From Candidatus Poribacteria bacterium (lineage in GTDB: Bacteria; Poribacteria; WGA-4E; WGA-3G), in the NCBI GenBank assembly GCA_022827625.1, contig JAJEIE010000029.1, positions 62,001-126,000 of the forward strand: a stretch of 64,000 nucleotides of DNA, read 5' to 3'. The first letter of the stretch is position 1. The number at the start of each line of letters is the position of its first letter. The translations under genes and the position numbers were made by a program. Of this stretch, positions 32,379-40,962 are shown in pieces. Under the pieces are notes generated by a model. The model ran no database searches and was not told where the DNA came from. It saw only the letters and a list, made by a program, of their open reading frames with translations.

Positions 32379-33227
32379 TTACGCCCTATCAACGGCGGTT
32401 TGTAGGGTTCGCCGTGTGAGTACATCGACCATCTCCGTGCGGTGTTCTGCAGAGCAGCGTAAATCAGATATTGGGGTGGCTGCAGCAGCTGCGGCTTCAC
32501 CGACTTGCGCCAACAGTTCTGGTGTCAGTTCATTCCCGGCTAACAGATTTTCTGCTTCAGTTGCGCGAATCGGTGTAGGTGCGACGGCGGCAAGTCCAAT
32601 GCGGGCATTTGTAATGACCCCATTCTCAAGATTAACAGCGGCGGCAACACCGATAAACGCCAGGTCCATCACTTCCCGAATTTTATGTTTGATATAGTGA
32701 GAACCCGATGTCGGACTCGGTAGCCGAAAGCGTGTAATGATCTCGCCGGGTGCCAAGACGGTTTGTCCCGGTCCAGTGAAGAGTTCATTGATCGGCACAG
32801 TCCGTTCGCCATCCTCACCCGCGATGTCAACCTGTGCGTCAGCAACAAGCAGACCTGCGACTGTATCGGCTGCGGGGGAAGCGTGTGCGATATTTCCGCC
32901 GATCGTTGCGAGATTTCGGATTTGGATAGAGCCGATTTCCGCGGCACCTTCTGCCAGCGCGGTGTGGTGTTGTTGAATATCTGGCGACAACTCAACTTCT
33001 CGCACTTTCGCCATCGCACCAACACTGATGCTGCCGTCAGCTTCGGCAGTGATACCAGCCAATCCCGGAATTTTCTGCAGGCTAATCACAGATTGTGGCG
33101 CCTCGGTGAGTGCCTTCATTCCAATAATAATATCCGTCCCGCCTGCAAGCAGCTGCGCGTGTTCCTGTGCAAACAGACGCGACGCTTCCGCGAGGGTGGT
33201 CGGTTCATAAAACTCAAAATTTTTCAA
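32379..33227 (-). CDS. Xanthine dehydrogenase-family hydroxylase, FAD-binding subunit
   Basis: 282 residues, TTG start at 33227 with GGAGGATTAAA. FEFYEPTTLAEASRLFAQEHAQLLAGGTDIIIGMK (FAD pyrophosphate loop AGGTD) and ATIGGNIAHASPAADT (second FAD loop) are standard for CoxM/XdhB subunits; the CO dehydrogenase C-terminal domain follows (GAAAAVNLENG..., VGEAAAAAATPISDLR). First gene of the operon; separated from the FeS gene by 204 bp that contain two hairpin repeats. Confidence 0.93.
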   Translation of the reverse strand: MKNFEFYEPTTLAEASRLFAQEHAQLLAGGTDIIIGMKALTEAPQSVISLQKIPGLAGITAEADGSISVGAMAKVREVELSPDIQQHHTALAEGAAEIGSIQIRNLATIGGNIAHASPAADTVAGLLVADAQVDIAGEDGERTVPINELFTGPGQTVLAPGEIITRFRLPSPTSGSHYIKHKIREVMDLAFIGVAAAVNLENGVITNARIGLAAVAPTPIRATEAENLLAGNELTPELLAQVGEAAAAAATPISDLRCSAEHRTEMVDVLTRRTLQTAVDRA

Positions 33228-33362
33228 ATTTAATCCTCCGTTTCATGTTTTTTCAGGGTAACATATCCACTTGTATCTTATTTTTGTAGCGGAACCTGAC
33301 GATATAATAAAGCATACCTGATTATAGAGAATGTGTCAATCTTAAATTCAGGAAACGCCGGG

Positions 33363-34607
33363 TTATGGAATCGGCCAACCCGGTGTCGGTTCAGTTCGGA
33401 GTGCTTCTATTTCATAAAGTTCCTCGACAGTGATTTCGCGACCGAGTTTTGCGGATAAGAGCGAGCCGCTCATAATCTCTGTAACCTTCAAACCAACGTC
33501 CCCATTGCTAACAGGGTGGGCATCGCTGTTACAGGCATCAAGGAAATCGCGAAACTTATCGGGGAAAGACCGATCGGGCGGCTCCAAGGGCGTTTCAACG
33601 AGATTCCCTTGGTAACGTCGGCGGTTGCCCTGATCGTCGGTATCCCATTCCCCTTTCTCAAGAAAGAGTTTATTGTTACTGAACGAACCTTTAGAACCGA
33701 AGATGAAAATGCCTTGGGGGTGTTCTGCCAGATTGCCTGCCCAACCGTGTTCATACGTAAAGGACATGCCGTTGGTGAACCGAACAAAGATAGACACGTG
33801 TTCCTCAACATCGTTGATCTCTTCACCTGTGTATTCAGGGAGCATACCGCGGTAGGCGATACCACTGATGGTGGTGGGTTGTGGAGAACCGAGCAAATAA
33901 ATAGAACGGTTGATATCGTAGACCCCTGTATCGTATACCGTGCCCCCACCGCTATAGGCAGAATTAAGGAACCATCTGCCGAAACCGAACATATCTATAT
34001 TAGGTCTGCCGCGAACCCGGAAACTCGTAAGTCTGCCGTAGTAGACATCCCCAATTTTTCCAGAGGTGACGGCATCGCGAATAGCGTAACTGGTCGGATC
34101 GAGACATGTGCCGCCGCTCTGGTATGCGAGTTTAACGCCAGCGGCATCACAGGCATCCCGCATATTACGTGCCTCTGTTGCTGTGCGCGCCATCGGCTTT
34201 TCACAGAAAACGTGGAGCCCTGCTTTCGCAGCCGTGGCTGTTGCAGCCTCATGGACAAACGGCGGTAATGCGAGGCTGACGGCATCTAAATCACATTCCT
34301 TTATCATCTCTTCGTAATCGTTAAAGATTTTAACACCGTTGTTGGCATATTCCGATAAAAGCGCAGCATCTGCGTTCAACTGCTGGCGCGCTTCTGCGGT
34401 TTCCGCCTTTTCTGCCTCGGCGGTTGCGGATTCTGCGCGTGATGTTGCAACGGAGAGAAAATCTGCCGCTCTCCGTTTCACATTGGCATCCACGGTATCG
34501 CAGACAGCAACGATTTCTGCGTGCTGCGGATGTGCGAGATACCCGTTGATATGTGAACCGGCTATCATACCACACCCGATAAGTCCAATTCTGATCCGTT
34601 TTGACAT
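33363..34607 (-). CDS. Gfo/Idh/MocA family oxidoreductase
   Basis: 414 residues, SD AAGGAGCGTTAAC. Rossmann motif RIGLIGCGMIAGSHI (5-19) and FCEKPMARTATEARN with the catalytic Lys. A helical, Ala/Glu-rich insert (about 45-85, TSRAESATAEAEKAETAEA) sits in the NAD domain where most members have a short loop. The C-terminal domain has GGGTVYDTGVYDINRSIYLLG. It is unrelated in detail to the copy at 2610. Probably works on a sugar or cyclitol; it precedes the aldolase gene's position on the same strand, suggesting a joint catabolic unit with 34693-35358. Confidence 0.9.
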   Translation of the reverse strand: MSKRIRIGLIGCGMIAGSHINGYLAHPQHAEIVAVCDTVDANVKRRAADFLSVATSRAESATAEAEKAETAEARQQLNADAALLSEYANNGVKIFNDYEEMIKECDLDAVSLALPPFVHEAATATAAKAGLHVFCEKPMARTATEARNMRDACDAAGVKLAYQSGGTCLDPTSYAIRDAVTSGKIGDVYYGRLTSFRVRGRPNIDMFGFGRWFLNSAYSGGGTVYDTGVYDINRSIYLLGSPQPTTISGIAYRGMLPEYTGEEINDVEEHVSIFVRFTNGMSFTYEHGWAGNLAEHPQGIFIFGSKGSFSNNKLFLEKGEWDTDDQGNRRRYQGNLVETPLEPPDRSFPDKFRDFLDACNSDAHPVSNGDVGLKVTEIMSGSLLSAKLGREITVEELYEIEALRTEPTPGWPIP

Positions 34608-34650
34608 GTTAACGCTCCTTATCAGCGAAGGGCTGCTGAGTTTGTATAAT

Positions 34651-34674
34651 CGGGGTTAGAAACCCCTCCCACAG
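34651..34674. repeat. GTAG-type hairpin variant (GGGGTT stem)
   Basis: CGGGGTT-AGA-AACCCCTCCCACAG: same layout as the GGGATT family but with a changed stem and CCCACAG in place of CCTACAG. Confidence 0.6.
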
Positions 34675-34692
34675 AGAATTGACCGTCCAGTC

Positions 34693-35358
34693 TTACAACC
34701 GTCCTGATGGCGTATGTCCCGCACCCACCTTGACGTGTGTATCTGCTAATTGGGCTTGTACGTGGGCGATGCACTCTTGAAGGTTCTGGAAAGGTGAACT
34801 CGGATATGACTCTATGCTAAAATTAAGGTCATTTTCACCGAAAGTCACCATATCTACGCCGGGTTTGGCGAATTTGCCGACGTTAATCACGGCATCCACA
34901 GATTCAATCTGTAAGATTAGAATACCGGTATTGTTCCACCACTCGGCGTATTCAAGGCGATCCATACCTTGCCTTATGCCATAGGCACTGCTGGGACCCC
35001 AACTCCGTTTGCCCATCGGCAGATAGTAGAAGAAATCAATTGCCTCGTCCACCGTCTCTACCGTCTCTACCTGCGGTACGACAATCGCAAGCGGACCGAG
35101 ATCCAAGAGATTCCCTATGAGATAGGCATGACGGGTGTGCTTGATACGAAGTTGCACACCGACATCGAATTCGCTCGTCATGTTACAATATTCGACGAGT
35201 TGGTCTTCATTTGCAGGTCCATGTTGATGGTCAACACTGACTAAATCGTAGTTGCCTTGCCCGAGAACGGCTGCCATCTCGTCGCGCGTGCAACCGAAAG
35301 GGACACCAGAGGCGATATTAATCGCTTCTTTGCTATGAATGCGTTGCTTTAAGGACAC
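34693..35358 (-). CDS. HpcH/HpaI aldolase family protein
   Basis: 221 residues; GTG start at 35358 with AAGGAGGTCATC upstream. It has VSVDHQHGPANEDQ, IVVPQVETVETVDEAI (the PQVE motif), GKRSWGPSSAYG, GILILQIESVDAVIN (metal-binding Glu) and VDMVTFGENDL, typical of class II pyruvate aldolases of the 2,4-dihydroxyhept-2-ene-1,7-dioate aldolase family. Members cleave 2-keto-3-deoxy acids. It is slightly shorter than the usual 250-260. The usual G-x-N-D-L-S is GENDLNFS here. First gene before the Gfo/Idh/MocA gene on this strand. Confidence 0.87.
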   Translation of the reverse strand: MSLKQRIHSKEAINIASGVPFGCTRDEMAAVLGQGNYDLVSVDHQHGPANEDQLVEYCNMTSEFDVGVQLRIKHTRHAYLIGNLLDLGPLAIVVPQVETVETVDEAIDFFYYLPMGKRSWGPSSAYGIRQGMDRLEYAEWWNNTGILILQIESVDAVINVGKFAKPGVDMVTFGENDLNFSIESYPSSPFQNLQECIAHVQAQLADTHVKVGAGHTPSGRL

Positions 35359-35520
35359 TGGGGATGACCTCCTTGAGGTTCAATCAGGTTATAATGTCTA
35401 TTATAGGTGTCTGTAGATTTTTGTCAAGGAGTTTTGAGGCGCCGCAGCAGAATCTTGAAAATTCTGTGGAATTCTGGTAACCTATGTTTTCAACACACAG
35501 AAACTATGGAGGATAAAAAA

Positions 35521-36282
35521 ATGCGTTTAAAGGACCATGTATGTATTATCACAGGTGGTGGGAGCGGGATCGGTCGCGGTGCTGCCCTCACGATGGCTGA
35601 AGAAGGGGCAACGGTTGTCATCATCGGTAGAACAGAATCGAAATTAGAATCCGTCAAAGATGAGGTCACGGCAGCCAGTGGGACAGCAGTCAGTTACGCG
35701 CTCGACGTGGCGGATTACGATGCTGTTGAACAAATGGTTGGGGGTGTCCTTGATAAATTCGGACGCATTGATGTGCTTGTGAACAACGCTGGACACAGTT
35801 CACATCACCGCCGGATTCTGAACACGCCGCCTGAAGAGATGCGCTCGGTTATTGATTCAAATCTGATTGGCACGTTTTTCTGCACGAAAGCAGTCGTACC
35901 AGCGATGTTGGCGGCGAAATCGGGAACGATTATCAATATCTCGTCGCTTGCAGCGGTTACGCCGGGTCCGTTCAGTGGCTTCGCTTACGGTGCGGCAAAG
36001 GCGGGTGTTATCAACTTCACAGAATTTCTCAATGCGGATTTACGAAATACGGGTATCCGTGCAAGCGTGGTGGTTCCTGGCGAGGTCGCAACGCCGATTC
36101 TGGACAAACGTCCGGTTCCGCCGGATGCTGAGGCTCGCGCGACGATGGTAGATGTTGACGAGACCTCAGCGGCAATTCTACTGATCGCAACGTTGCCCCA
36201 ACGGAGCAACATTCCAGAGTTAGTTATCCGTCCAACAATGCACCGTAACATGACAGGTGAAATTGTTGAATTAGACGACTGA
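35521..36282 (+). CDS. Short-chain dehydrogenase/reductase
   Basis: 253 residues from the ATG at 35521 with GGAGG at 8 nt; upstream in-frame sequence is non-coding. TGGGSGIGRGAALTM (cofactor loop), NNAGHSS, Ser in INISSLAAVT and Y-x-x-x-K in FAYGAAKAGV complete the classical SDR catalytic set. GRTES after the second strand suggests NADP preference. The ending is VELDD. Cytoplasmic oxidoreductase of unknown substrate; converges on the DUF3179 gene with a 25-bp gap. Confidence 0.9.
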   Translation: MRLKDHVCIITGGGSGIGRGAALTMAEEGATVVIIGRTESKLESVKDEVTAASGTAVSYALDVADYDAVEQMVGGVLDKFGRIDVLVNNAGHSSHHRRILNTPPEEMRSVIDSNLIGTFFCTKAVVPAMLAAKSGTIINISSLAAVTPGPFSGFAYGAAKAGVINFTEFLNADLRNTGIRASVVVPGEVATPILDKRPVPPDAEARATMVDVDETSAAILLIATLPQRSNIPELVIRPTMHRNMTGEIVELDD

Positions 36283-36307
36283 TATTTTATGCGTTTGGTG
36301 AATTGGA

Positions 36308-37336
36308 CTAACGATAGATAGAGGTTTCAGGATAATAGCGTGCCCACGCGAACCAGTAGATATTGACAGCAGGCAGACGCTCCAACTGTGTTCCTTTTTC
36401 CTTACCAGAGGTTGCCTCACCTGTAATGAGATTCCAGCGCGTCCCGGTATTATCTTCTACAAAATGCTTGTCTTGGGCACTAAAGGTTCGGATATCCCGT
36501 GCGACGTTCCGCGTAAAGACGGCTGTCGCAAATGACCCTCTGTCGTGAAAAATCAGGAGCGGGACTTCGCCAAGTGTATCGTTGATGACGGCATTTTTTG
36601 CGAAGTGGGTCAATGGGTAAGCGCGGAACTGGGTGGTGCCATCTTTCGCTGGCACTTGAACACCAATCACAAGGGACTTATTGGGTAACCTATCATCGGT
36701 GTACGCCATTCCACTCACACCTGCACGTTGACTGGCGTGATAGTCGGCATAGACATCTTGGTTTAGGCTTTCACGCATCCCGGTTCTGGTAGGCACAGAT
36801 AAAACGAGTGTGCTCGGATAATTCAGCTGCCATGTTTTCCATGCAATCTGTGGTGTGGAGACCAGTGGTTTCAACCGCTTACCCTTTAGGGGTCCCTTTA
36901 TCGCTTCCCCTGTTATATGCGACCAGAGCGTGCGGGTCTGATGGTCATACATTAATAGGGCATCGCGCCATAATTTGCCGCTGACACCGAAGGTATAGGT
37001 CTCACCGTCAAGTTCCCGGCTATACACGATAGCCGTTTTGCAGAGCGGTCACCAAGTCGTGGCAATTTTTTGTTCACCGACAACGTCGTTGACGATTTCG
37101 TGTCCATTGAGTAGATAGAGCGAATAGGCACGGCTTTCGCCCTTGAAGGTTACACCGATAACAGGTGCATCGGGGTCAAGTTGCGCCTCGTTGGCGGATA
37201 CAAATTGTGGATCTGTAATTGCGGGGATAGCATCAAAAGGTAATAAAGTTCGGATTGCGTCATCGGTATAATCCGCGGCCGTTGCGTAAAAGGTAACAAA
37301 AAGAAGCAGTGAGAGGGTGAGGGTGTAGTTTTTCAT
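36308..37336 (-). CDS. DUF3179 protein with predicted selenocysteine (UPLC motif)
   Basis: Read as one 342-residue protein through an in-frame TGA (37049-37051). A signal peptide is present (LTLSLLLFVTFYATAA), then DPDAPVIGVTFKGESRAYSLYLLNGHEIVNDVVGEQKIATTW, TGA, PLCKTAIVYSRELDG, FGVSGKLWRDALLMYDHQT, LWSHITGEAIKGPLKG. In DUF3179 proteins the same place reads CPLC; here the first Cys codon is TGA and the second Cys is kept, so residue 96 is best read as selenocysteine. The frame is intact on both sides, no start or SD exists for the downstream part apart from a GTG inside the motif region, and a SECIS-like hairpin follows. The alternative is a nonsense mutation. DUF3179 has no established function; the motif suggests redox chemistry in the periplasm. 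Confidence 0.8.
37017..37051 (-). promoter_or_regulatory. Candidate bacterial SECIS element
   Basis: On the minus strand the TGA is followed by 13 nt and then CGGCTAT-CGTGT-ATAGCCG: a perfect 7-bp stem with a five-base loop carrying GU at loop positions 2-3. The apical loop starts 21 nt after TGA. This agrees with the bacterial SECIS consensus (short stem-loop just downstream of UGA with G among the first loop bases). Confidence 0.75.
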
Positions 37337-37453
37337 GATTAAAGTCCTATGAGAAGATTAGCGTTTTTTAAGTTGGCAAATAGGTCAATTATTAAAAATT
37401 GTAGCATAGACGAAACCGTTATACCAACCTTTCGGGGTCATTTAGCGATTGTC

Positions 37454-37482
37454 TTGACAAATTATCCTAATTGTGCTAATAT
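37454..37482 (+). promoter_or_regulatory. Sigma70-type promoter
   Basis: TTGACA (37454-37459), 17-nt spacer, TAATAT (37477-37482), about 110 bp upstream of the PhyH gene start. The -35 box is perfect, the -10 box moderate. Confidence 0.65.
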
Positions 37483-37572
37483 AAACCCAACAAATTTCCA
37501 ATAGGAAGCCGTAAAAACTGCGGAATGGATACGATTCCTGCTACATACAGCAGGTAGTAGGACTTTGGGTTT
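37483..37572 (+). promoter_or_regulatory. Structured 5' leader of unknown class
   Basis: AAACCCAA (37483-37490) pairs with TTGGGTTT (37565-37572), closing an 82-nt region that contains AGGAA/TTCCT and a CCTGCT-ACATAC-AGCAGG hairpin. The SD (GAGG, about 37580) lies just after the closing stem. The segment starts directly at the predicted promoter. It fits a cis-regulatory RNA, but matches no riboswitch I recognise. Confidence 0.45.
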
Positions 37573-37590
37573 TAGGATCGAGGCACACTT

Positions 37591-38406
37591 ATGAAACTAA
37601 CAGAACATCAGGTGAACTTTTTTAATACCTTCGGCTATCTGGCGATACCAAATCTGTTCTCTCCGAGTGAGATAGCATGGATCACCGAAGAATTTGAGAT
37701 GACGATTCAGGAATTCGGCGGTGGCAAAAACCACGATGGCACGCGTCGCACAATGTTCGGGGGTCCGATTGAGCATCGTCCTCGGCTCTGCACCCTGCTT
37801 GATGATGAACGTATCAAGGGATTGATCGGTGGTGTCATCGGTGAGGACTTTAACTATGCTGGTGGTGACGGGAACTATTACGCTGGAGACACCGGTTGGC
37901 ACCCAGACGGAAACTGGGGACAACTCTTCGCTTGCAAGGTAGCATTTTACCTCGATCCATTGACCAAAGACACCGGATGTCTGCGCGTTATTCCGGGGAG
38001 CCAAAACCCATCTCATTTTGTGAGAGTCGGAAAGATTGATCCGAATCAATCTGAGGCATTGTACGGCATCTCATCGCGCGACTTCCCAACAAACGTCGCC
38101 CTGGAAAACACCCCTGGTGACGTGGTAATTTTCAATCACGACACTTATCACGCAGCGTTTGGCGGTGGTACCCGGCGGCGGATGTTCACGATGAACTGCA
38201 CGCGACATTGTACGACCGAACCGGATTTAGAGACGCTGCATCAGTACCTGAGCGTCCACTCGGCAGGTGGATATGAAATTGAGACGGGTGCGGGTATGTT
38301 TTTTCCAACGATGGTTGATACTGCAGATGCAACTCGGCGCGTCCATTTGCAACAATGTAGCGACATCCATGACGAATTGTTTCCGCAATATGCTCGCCGT
38401 TCTTAG
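37591..38406 (+). CDS. Phytanoyl-CoA dioxygenase (PhyH) family protein
   Basis: 271 residues. LTEHQVNFFNTFGYLAIPNLFS opens the family; the iron site reads H-P-D in DTGWHPDGNW, with the distal His in FNHDTYHAAFGGGTRRRMF and the 2-oxoglutarate-binding Arg just after it. DTGCLRVIPGSQNPSHF is the typical core strand. These are Fe(II)/2-oxoglutarate-dependent hydroxylases acting on varied small molecules. Its active site is complete, unlike the two paralogues at 56503 and 57475. Own promoter and a structured leader upstream; SppA fusion gene follows after 25 bp. Confidence 0.9.
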   Translation: MKLTEHQVNFFNTFGYLAIPNLFSPSEIAWITEEFEMTIQEFGGGKNHDGTRRTMFGGPIEHRPRLCTLLDDERIKGLIGGVIGEDFNYAGGDGNYYAGDTGWHPDGNWGQLFACKVAFYLDPLTKDTGCLRVIPGSQNPSHFVRVGKIDPNQSEALYGISSRDFPTNVALENTPGDVVIFNHDTYHAAFGGGTRRRMFTMNCTRHCTTEPDLETLHQYLSVHSAGGYEIETGAGMFFPTMVDTADATRRVHLQQCSDIHDELFPQYARRS

Positions 38407-38431
38407 AATATAGTTGCTTAAAATTTGCTTT

Positions 38432-40876
38432 ATGGTTCGTCCATTATTATTTAATCATTGCCTACAGTATATTGGTAAAACCATCATCTCGGCGGTGCTG
38501 ATCTACGGGGTGAGTACGCTTCCCGCTGCTGCGTCGCCAAAGGCACGCACGCACTTACCTTCAAGTTCCATCGCTGTCAGTGACGATGCCTTAGCCACAT
38601 TTTTCAATCCGTCTGGACTGGGTACAGGGCGCGGCTTAAACCTGTACTATCTCCGAACATATCAGAGCACTTGGGCAGGCGATGACGCTTTTTTTCTCGC
38701 CGTCCCTAATGGTGGATTTGGTGTCGAATTCGCGACTGCTGACGCTGACACGACCTTCACACGCTATACGCTCTCCAGCGGACAGCATCTGGGGCATTCT
38801 TTCTACGCCGGAACAAGCTACAGCTGGATAAATTCAGATGACAAAACCTATGACACGTTCCATTCTCTCTCCTTCGGGTTAATGTATCGACGCCGCTATT
38901 TTTCACTCGGTGCGATGGCGCGAGATCTGAACCAGCCCAAATTATTCGGTGAGAAACTTGGACGCACCTACGACTTCGGATTCGCGATCCGTCCAGGCAC
39001 CTGGCGCACGACGCTGTCCTTTGATATGCGGAAAACACAAGGTGTAGAAGGTGTTGATCTCCGCTATGCTTTGGAAGTCCGCCCGATTCGCGAACTGATG
39101 CTCCGCGGCACTTTAAACAGTGACCTGAGTTTTGATGTCCGTTTTGGTATTAACATTGGGAATTGGGGACTCGGTACAGGAAACAGTTTCGACAAAAATC
39201 AAGAAGCGCAAACTGGCGTTGGTTACTTCCATTTTTCTAATATCCCAACAACCAAGCAGCTGCCGCGCCGTCGCATGTTTCTCGATTTACAGATGGACAC
39301 CCTGAAAGATGTCTTGCCCATTGCGAAATCGGATGAAGACATTGCTGGCATCCTCATCCGTATCAATGGCAACAACTACGGTATGGCACAACTTCAGGAA
39401 ATGGCAGACGCTATCTTGGACTTCAGGGAATCCGGACGCGTTGTCCTCTGCTACCTGACGAACTGCTCCACCGGTGACTATATTGTCGCCGCTACCTGCG
39501 ATGGTATCTTAATACATCCATTCGCCGAAGTCCGGTTGATCGGACTGCGCGCAGAACGTTCTTTCTACAAAGGTGCTTTAGATATACTCGGTATCAGAGC
39601 CGATCTCGAACATATTGGCAAATACAAATCTGGATCTGAGGCACTCACAAGAAAGGAGATGTCCGAAGCACAACGCGAAATCCAGAATATCATTTTGGAC
39701 GATCTCTACGAACAGCTCGTAGAGAGCATCGCACACGGACGCGGATGGACTCCTGAAGTGGTAAAAAAACGTATTGACGAGGGACCTTATACAGCACTGC
39801 AAGCTTTCCGCGTTGAACTCGTTGATCGGATCGTTAATGAAGGGCACCTGAAACATGCTGTAACCGAACTCACCGATAGGCACACAGACTTGGTATCCCT
39901 CAATGAATACGCAGCACGCAGATTGTATACGCAGGAGTGGCAAGTGCCACAGCCGAAAATTGCAATCATTGAAGCGAAAGGATTGATGGTAACAGGCGAT
40001 AGCTTCATTGATCCGCTTACTGGCACACAAGTCATGGGTGCCGATACCATCGTGCGGGCAATTCAGACTGCGAAAGATGACGATTCTATAAAGGCAGTTG
40101 TCCTGCGGATTGATAGCGGCGGTGGCCTTGTTATCGCTGCTGACATTATATGGCAAGCATTGGTTACACTTGCCAAGATTAAACCCCTGGTGGTGTCAAT
40201 GGGAGACGTGGCAGCATCAGGCGGCTACTACATTGCCGCACCAGCAAATGTCATCGTCGCCCAACCGGGAACAATTACGGGTTCGATCGGTGTGATTGGC
40301 GGTAAGTACAGCTTGAAAGGGCTGTATGAAAAATTCGGAATCCGAAAGGAAATCCTTAAACGGGGCGAGCATGCTGATTTTTACACAGATTACAGTGACT
40401 ACCCGCCATCGGAACAGGCAATCATACAAAAACAGATTAAGGAAATCTATAACGAATTCATTACAAAAGTAGCTGCTGGACGCAGCGAGTTAACAACACC
40501 AGAGGTAGATAAACTTGGACGTGGACGTATCTGGTCAGGCAGACAGGCAAAAGAAAACGGATTGGTAGACGAACTCGGCGGTTTAAGCCTCGCGCTCGCT
40601 ATCGCGCAAGAACATGCGGGATTGCAAGAAAAAACAGTTGAGATAATTCGTTTCCCTAAACAGACATGGGCATCCCAACTTGTCAACAATCTTCGATTCT
40701 CATTTGCACCGCTATATCAGGCTGCATCTGAAGGCATTGGTGGTGAGCACGCGGCTATAATGCTTCCACTTATCGAGCGGTATGGTGGTTTCAGCGACAC
40801 TTTGAAACTTATAAATATCCTTAGGCAACAACGGCTTTTTCTCCTCATGCCCTATCAGATAGCCACGAGTGAATAA
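38432..40876 (+). CDS. Porin-like N-terminal domain fused to SppA signal peptide peptidase
   Basis: 814 residues (ATG 38432; an upstream TTG is less likely). After a signal peptide (LIYGVSTLPAAAS) residues 45-290 resemble PorV/UPF0164-type outer-membrane barrels: SSIAVSDDALATFFNPSGLGTGRGLNLYYLRTYQS and alternating strands. From about residue 300 the protein is a two-domain (67K-type) SppA: Lys pair in HIGKYKSGSEALTRKEMSE (Lys397/399) for the general base and nucleophile Ser596 in GDVAASGGYYIAAPAN. E. coli SppA is about 618 residues and anchored by a helix, so the fused barrel is a remarkable addition. It may degrade peptides or process lipoproteins near the outer membrane. Pcm and PorV-like genes follow. 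Confidence 0.87.
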   Translation: MVRPLLFNHCLQYIGKTIISAVLIYGVSTLPAAASPKARTHLPSSSIAVSDDALATFFNPSGLGTGRGLNLYYLRTYQSTWAGDDAFFLAVPNGGFGVEFATADADTTFTRYTLSSGQHLGHSFYAGTSYSWINSDDKTYDTFHSLSFGLMYRRRYFSLGAMARDLNQPKLFGEKLGRTYDFGFAIRPGTWRTTLSFDMRKTQGVEGVDLRYALEVRPIRELMLRGTLNSDLSFDVRFGINIGNWGLGTGNSFDKNQEAQTGVGYFHFSNIPTTKQLPRRRMFLDLQMDTLKDVLPIAKSDEDIAGILIRINGNNYGMAQLQEMADAILDFRESGRVVLCYLTNCSTGDYIVAATCDGILIHPFAEVRLIGLRAERSFYKGALDILGIRADLEHIGKYKSGSEALTRKEMSEAQREIQNIILDDLYEQLVESIAHGRGWTPEVVKKRIDEGPYTALQAFRVELVDRIVNEGHLKHAVTELTDRHTDLVSLNEYAARRLYTQEWQVPQPKIAIIEAKGLMVTGDSFIDPLTGTQVMGADTIVRAIQTAKDDDSIKAVVLRIDSGGGLVIAADIIWQALVTLAKIKPLVVSMGDVAASGGYYIAAPANVIVAQPGTITGSIGVIGGKYSLKGLYEKFGIRKEILKRGEHADFYTDYSDYPPSEQAIIQKQIKEIYNEFITKVAAGRSELTTPEVDKLGRGRIWSGRQAKENGLVDELGGLSLALAIAQEHAGLQEKTVEIIRFPKQTWASQLVNNLRFSFAPLYQAASEGIGGEHAAIMLPLIERYGGFSDTLKLINILRQQRLFLLMPYQIATSE

Positions 40877-40962
40877 ACCTCGGATCGTACCGGAAGTCTC
40901 TGATAGCATTTTCTGAACGATTACGAAATAATCAGAAATGATGCCCCGGAGCTAAGACCAAA

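Noticed and set aside
36308-37027. Downstream part of the DUF3179 gene as a separate gene starting at a GTG
   Set aside because: The GTG lies inside the conserved KTAIVYSRE segment, has no SD and would remove the motif and signal peptide.
37049-37051. In-frame TGA as evidence for a genetic code with TGA = Trp
   Set aside because: Tryptophan is encoded by TGG throughout, and several other genes end at TGA with a new gene starting at once, so TGA is a normal stop here.
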